Shown: positions 61,146 to 64,000 of the stretch, piece by piece
How positions within the stretch are numbered: position 1 is the stretch's first letter
Layout: each line of letters starts with the position of its first letter
NCBI RefSeq assembly: GCF_042683165.1
Contig: NZ_JBHUIZ010000005.1
Coordinates: 1-64,000, forward strand
Reading direction: 5' to 3'
DNA length: 64,000 nt
Source: Tigheibacillus halophilus
GTDB taxonomy: Bacteria; Bacillota; Bacilli; Bacillales; Amphibacillaceae
The notes under the pieces: generated by a model
Told to the model about the DNA's origin: nothing
Seen by the model: only the letters and a program-made list of their open reading frames with translations
Database searches by the model: none
Made by a program: the position numbers and the translations under genes

Positions 61146-61351
61146 TTTTTCACTCCTTATGTATCGCGCATAAAAGTTTTTCGTACTATCTACTTTATAG
61201 AAATGATACCCTGCATGTCTACATTTAAAAACATATTATGTAAGATTTGTAGAATAATAGCGTAATTTGGCGTTAAATTTTGTGTTCATTAGTCCGGAAA
61301 TGAGTTTGTACATTCCTTCACAATATTGTAACACTTATCATGTTTTTCCTA

Positions 61352-61380
61352 TTGATACAGTGTTTACAGTTTTATACAAT
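61352..61380 (+). promoter_or_regulatory. hmp promoter
   Basis: TTGATA (61352-61357), 17 bp, TACAAT (61375-61380). Confidence 0.8.
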
Positions 61381-61384
61381 TAAC

Positions 61385-61401
61385 ATGTATTCAAAATACA
61401 T
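61385..61401 (+). promoter_or_regulatory. NsrR operator
   Basis: ATGTATTcaaAATACAT, a perfect 7-bp dyad with a 3-bp centre, matching the NsrR box. It lies at the expected hmp transcription start, so bound NsrR blocks it. Confidence 0.88.
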
Positions 61402-61430
61402 CTTTTAAAAACGCGAGGGAGTGTTTATAG

Positions 61431-62666
61431 ATGACAACAGAAACAACTAGCCGTTTGGAACAGGAATATAAAAATATTGTGAAAGCCACTGTACCGGTTT
61501 TACAAAAACGTGGTGCAGAAATCACCAAACGTTTTTATCAACTGTTGTTTAAAAACCACCCAGAATTGAAAAACATATTCAACCAGACAAATCAACGAAA
61601 AGGCGATCAGCCAATTGCATTGGCAAACATGGTATATGCTGCTGCACTTCATATCGATAACTTGGCAGAAATCATCCCACAAGTCATGCCTGTAGCACAT
61701 AAGCATGCAAGCTTGAATATCAAACCTGAACATTACCCATTAGTGGGAGAAAATTTGCTTCTTGCCATGCGGGAGGTTCTTGGCGCAGAGGTTGCAACGG
61801 ATGAAGTTATCGCTGCCTGGGAAAAAGCTTACGGTGAAATCGCTGCAGCTTTCATCGGAATTGAAAAAGAAATGTACGAAGAAAACGTCAAAAAGGGCGG
61901 CTGGACAGATTATAAAGACTTTAAGGTTGTCAGTAAGGTCAAGGAAAGTGATGTCATCACATCATTCTATCTGAAACCTGCCGATGGGGAGACGCTTCCT
62001 TCATTTAAACCAGGCCAGTATATTACCGTTAAAGCCTCTATTGACGGCCATGATTACACACACCAAAGACAATATAGCCTATCATGTGCACCAAATGAAA
62101 ATATGTACCGCATCAGCGTAAAGAGAGAGGACGCGATTGGCGAAAACCCTGCAGGCGTCGTATCAAATTACTTGCATCAGCAAGTAGAAGAAGGAAGCGT
62201 GCTGTCCATCAGCTGTCCTTCCGGGGATTTCGTTCTGGATATGAACGATACCCGCCCATTGGTTTTGATCAGCGGCGGCGTTGGACTGACACCAATGATG
62301 AGCATGCTGGAAAGCGCGCTATTATGGCAGCCGGAAAGAGAAGTCATCTTTATGCATGCTGCTCGATCAGGTAACTTCCACGCTATGAAAGAACGCTTGC
62401 TTGAAGTGGCCACAGCATGCAAGCAAGTGAAAACCTACACGATTTACGACAACCCGGCCACATCCGATGCAGGCCATTTTGACAAAGAAGGCTATATTGA
62501 TACTGCTTTTTTGAAAAAAGTGTTGCCATCTACGGACGCTGCATTTTACTTCTGTGGGCCTAAAGGATTCATGCGAGCCATGTATCAAAACTTAAAATCC
62601 CTTGACGCAGCTGAAGATGACATTCACTTTGAAATTTTTGGACCAGCCACAGATATTAAAAATTAA
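61431..62666 (+). CDS. hmp: flavohemoglobin, nitric oxide dioxygenase
   Basis: Turns NO and O2 into nitrate with NAD(P)H. 411 residues: a globin domain (about 1-145; proximal HKHASLNIKPEHYP with the haem-ligand His, and distal Tyr/Gln in FYQLLFKNHPELKNIFNQTN), a FAD domain (about 155-265; HQRQYSLSCAPNENMYRISV) and an NAD domain (about 270-411; LISGGVGLTPMMSMLESAL, YFCGPKGFM, FEIFGPA). GAGGGAG precedes ATG 61431. Confidence 0.98.
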   Translation: MTTETTSRLEQEYKNIVKATVPVLQKRGAEITKRFYQLLFKNHPELKNIFNQTNQRKGDQPIALANMVYAAALHIDNLAEIIPQVMPVAHKHASLNIKPEHYPLVGENLLLAMREVLGAEVATDEVIAAWEKAYGEIAAAFIGIEKEMYEENVKKGGWTDYKDFKVVSKVKESDVITSFYLKPADGETLPSFKPGQYITVKASIDGHDYTHQRQYSLSCAPNENMYRISVKREDAIGENPAGVVSNYLHQQVEEGSVLSISCPSGDFVLDMNDTRPLVLISGGVGLTPMMSMLESALLWQPEREVIFMHAARSGNFHAMKERLLEVATACKQVKTYTIYDNPATSDAGHFDKEGYIDTAFLKKVLPSTDAAFYFCGPKGFMRAMYQNLKSLDAAEDDIHFEIFGPATDIKN

Positions 62667-62680
62667 TGCTGCAACAAACA

Positions 62681-62712
62681 AAAAAACGTTGACCAAATGG
62701 CCAACGTTTTTT
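62681..62712. terminator. shared hmp/acsA terminator
   Basis: AAAAAACGTTG pairs with CAACGTTTTTT (11 bp, with inner CCA/TGG) between convergent genes, giving T-runs on both strands. Confidence 0.85.
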
Positions 62713-62719
62713 GTTTTGC

Positions 62720-64000
62720 TTATTCTTCCAATGTTGAGGTATCTCCGGTAGGAAGCCCAAGTTCCCACGACTTCAGCAAACGACGCATGATTTTACCACT
62801 GCGTGTTTTCGGGATTGATTTTTTGACTTCCAGCTGTCTTGGTGCTGCATGTGCACTCAAACCGGTTTTGACAAATTGACGAATCTCCTCCAAAAGTTCT
62901 TCCGATTCTTCATAGCCTTCATTCAATGTAATGAATGCCTTGATGATCTCCCCGCGTTCTGGATCCGGTTTACCAATAACGCCTGCTTCCGCCACAGCTG
63001 GATGTTCAATCAGCTTACTTTCCACTTCAAAAGGTCCTACGCGTTCCCCGGAAGTATTGATGACATCATCCAGACGTCCCTGGAACCAGAAATAACCATC
63101 TTCATCCCGATAAGCACTGTCACCGGATACATACCAGTCATTGACAAAATAGCTCTCATATTTGTTCGGTCTGTTCCAGATAGTTCGCATCATGGATGGC
63201 CAACCTTTTTTGATTGCCAAATTTCCCATTTGGTTCGGCGGGATCTCATTTCCTTCATTGTCGACAATAGTGGCTTCCACACCTGGGATAGGCTGCCCCA
63301 TGGAGCCAGGGCGGATTTCTTCAGACGGGAGATTGACAATCAGCATCGCTCCGGTTTCTGTCATCCACCATGTATCATGAATACGCAGGTTCAATGCTTT
63401 TAATCCCCACGTGACGACTTCCGGGTTCAACGGTTCCCCAACGCTGAGAACATGTCTGAGTGCAGACAAATCATATTCGTCTGGCAAATTTTCTCCTGCA
63501 CTGACCATTTTTCTCAAAGCAGTCGGTGCCGTGTACCATACAGTAACCTTTTTGTTTTGCAATGTTTCATACCAGGATTCAGGAGTGAAACGTCCACCGC
63601 GGACGACATTGGTCACCCCTTTCAACCACGGGCCGAAGATACCATAACTTGTGCCGGTCACCCACCCTGGATCTGCAGTACACCAGTAAATATCATCATC
63701 TTTCAAATCCAGCACCCATTCAGCCGTTGCATACAACTGAAGCATATTGTTATGGACGTGGTAAACCCCTTTTGGCTTCCCTGTGGAACCGGAGGTATAA
63801 TGCAGCAGCATACCGTCTTCCAAATCGACCCATTCGATATCGAAATTTGCGGAGGCTGTCTTCATTTCTTTATCATAATCGATGAATTTTTCACCTGATT
63901 GATCATTTTCGCCAACAAGTACAATCTTTTTCAAGTCTGGCAAATCCTCCTGTGGAACACGCGGAAGCAATTCAGGTGTAGTGATGAGCACACTTGCTTC
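62720..64000 (-). CDS. acsA: acetyl-CoA synthetase, partial (5' end outside window)
   Basis: The C-terminal 426 or so residues of an ANL-superfamily acyl-CoA synthetase: adenylation motif LHYTSGSTGKPKGVYHVHNN, DTWWMTETGAM (A5), FWFQGRLDDVINTSGERVGP (A8 hinge) and PKTRSGKIMRRLL, with the reversible-acetylation Lys controlled by AcuA in B. subtilis. It converts acetate, ATP and CoA to acetyl-CoA. The frame stays open to base 64000, so about 145 residues are missing compared with B. subtilis AcsA (572 aa). Confidence 0.93.
   Translation of the reverse strand, partial: EASVLITTPELLPRVPQEDLPDLKKIVLVGENDQSGEKFIDYDKEMKTASANFDIEWVDLEDGMLLHYTSGSTGKPKGVYHVHNNMLQLYATAEWVLDLKDDDIYWCTADPGWVTGTSYGIFGPWLKGVTNVVRGGRFTPESWYETLQNKKVTVWYTAPTALRKMVSAGENLPDEYDLSALRHVLSVGEPLNPEVVTWGLKALNLRIHDTWWMTETGAMLIVNLPSEEIRPGSMGQPIPGVEATIVDNEGNEIPPNQMGNLAIKKGWPSMMRTIWNRPNKYESYFVNDWYVSGDSAYRDEDGYFWFQGRLDDVINTSGERVGPFEVESKLIEHPAVAEAGVIGKPDPERGEIIKAFITLNEGYEESEELLEEIRQFVKTGLSAHAAPRQLEVKKSIPKTRSGKIMRRLLKSWELGLPTGDTSTLEE

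Noticed and set aside
62849..63403. 184-codon frame antisense to acsA
   Set aside because: Shadow; acsA shows all family motifs on the other strand.
1..64000. CRISPR array, prophage, insertion sequence or defence island
   Set aside because: No regularly spaced repeats, transposase, integrase or phage genes; the block is conserved core chromosome.

Overview
The window is chromosomal DNA from a spore-forming member of the Bacillaceae (Firmicutes). About 45 consecutive genes follow the lysS-to-yaaH block beside the replication origin of Bacillus subtilis, but in reverse, so nearly all genes lie on the minus strand and oriC should lie beyond the right end. Sporulation genes (spoIIE, spoVT, spoVG, yabG, yabP, yabQ, bofA, csfB, fin, sspF, yaaH), abrB with two Spo0A boxes, and AT-leaning spacers with strong Shine-Dalgarno sites fit this. 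An intergenic element at 28200-28374 resembles, from memory, repeats of the Oceanobacillus/Virgibacillus group, so a halotolerant relative of those genera is my guess. Genus and species cannot be fixed from the sequence.

Layout, left to right. 1-584: leader and promoters of a 16S rRNA operon that runs off the left edge, and the lysS terminator. 585-15909: lysS, the folate genes yazB-folK-folB-folP, cysK, hslO, coaX, ftsH, hpt, tilS, yabT, yabS, spoIIE. 16243: a plus-strand tRNA-Met. 16609-26764: yabR, divIC, yabQ, yabP, rqcP, mazG, yabM, spoVT, mfd, fin. 26873-34536: pth, rplY/ctc, the inverted-repeat element, prs, glmU, spoVG, purR, ispE, sspF, veg. 34867-42063: yabG, rsmA, rnmV, yabE, tatD, metG. 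42385: abrB on the plus strand. 42723-48494: rsmI, yazA, yabB, yabA, ricT, holB, yaaR, darA, tmk. 48858-51662: a small accessory segment with a MerR-methyltransferase fusion, a cell-wall amidase and a decayed Uma2-type gene. 51774-56723: csfB, bofA, yaaL, recR, ebfC, dnaX, the SRP RNA and tadA. 56884-58783: yaaI and yaaH. 58943-64000: a PfpI-like protein, nsrR, an unknown lipoprotein, hmp and a partial acsA.

Functionally the block joins replication and repair (dnaX, holB, recR, mfd, yabA, tmk), translation (lysS, metG, tilS, tadA, pth, rsmA, rsmI, rnmV, SRP RNA), division (divIC, ftsH), nucleotide, folate and isoprenoid metabolism, and sporulation control. Spo0A, sigma-H and sigma-F/E style signals can be seen in front of spoIIE, abrB, spoVG, csfB and yaaH. 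The right end forms a nitric-oxide module: nsrR, and a palindromic NsrR box over the hmp start site.

Compared with B. subtilis as I remember it, the block lacks yacD, pabB-pabA-pabC and dusB (between hslO and lysS), yabJ (between purR and spoVG), the second tRNA beside spoIIE, and the genes between tmk and csfB, where the accessory segment sits instead. I found no prophage, insertion sequence or CRISPR array, and no clear new multi-gene system. The best candidates for novelty are the MerR-methyltransferase fusion, the exported lipoprotein divergent from hmp, and the 175-bp inverted-repeat element.
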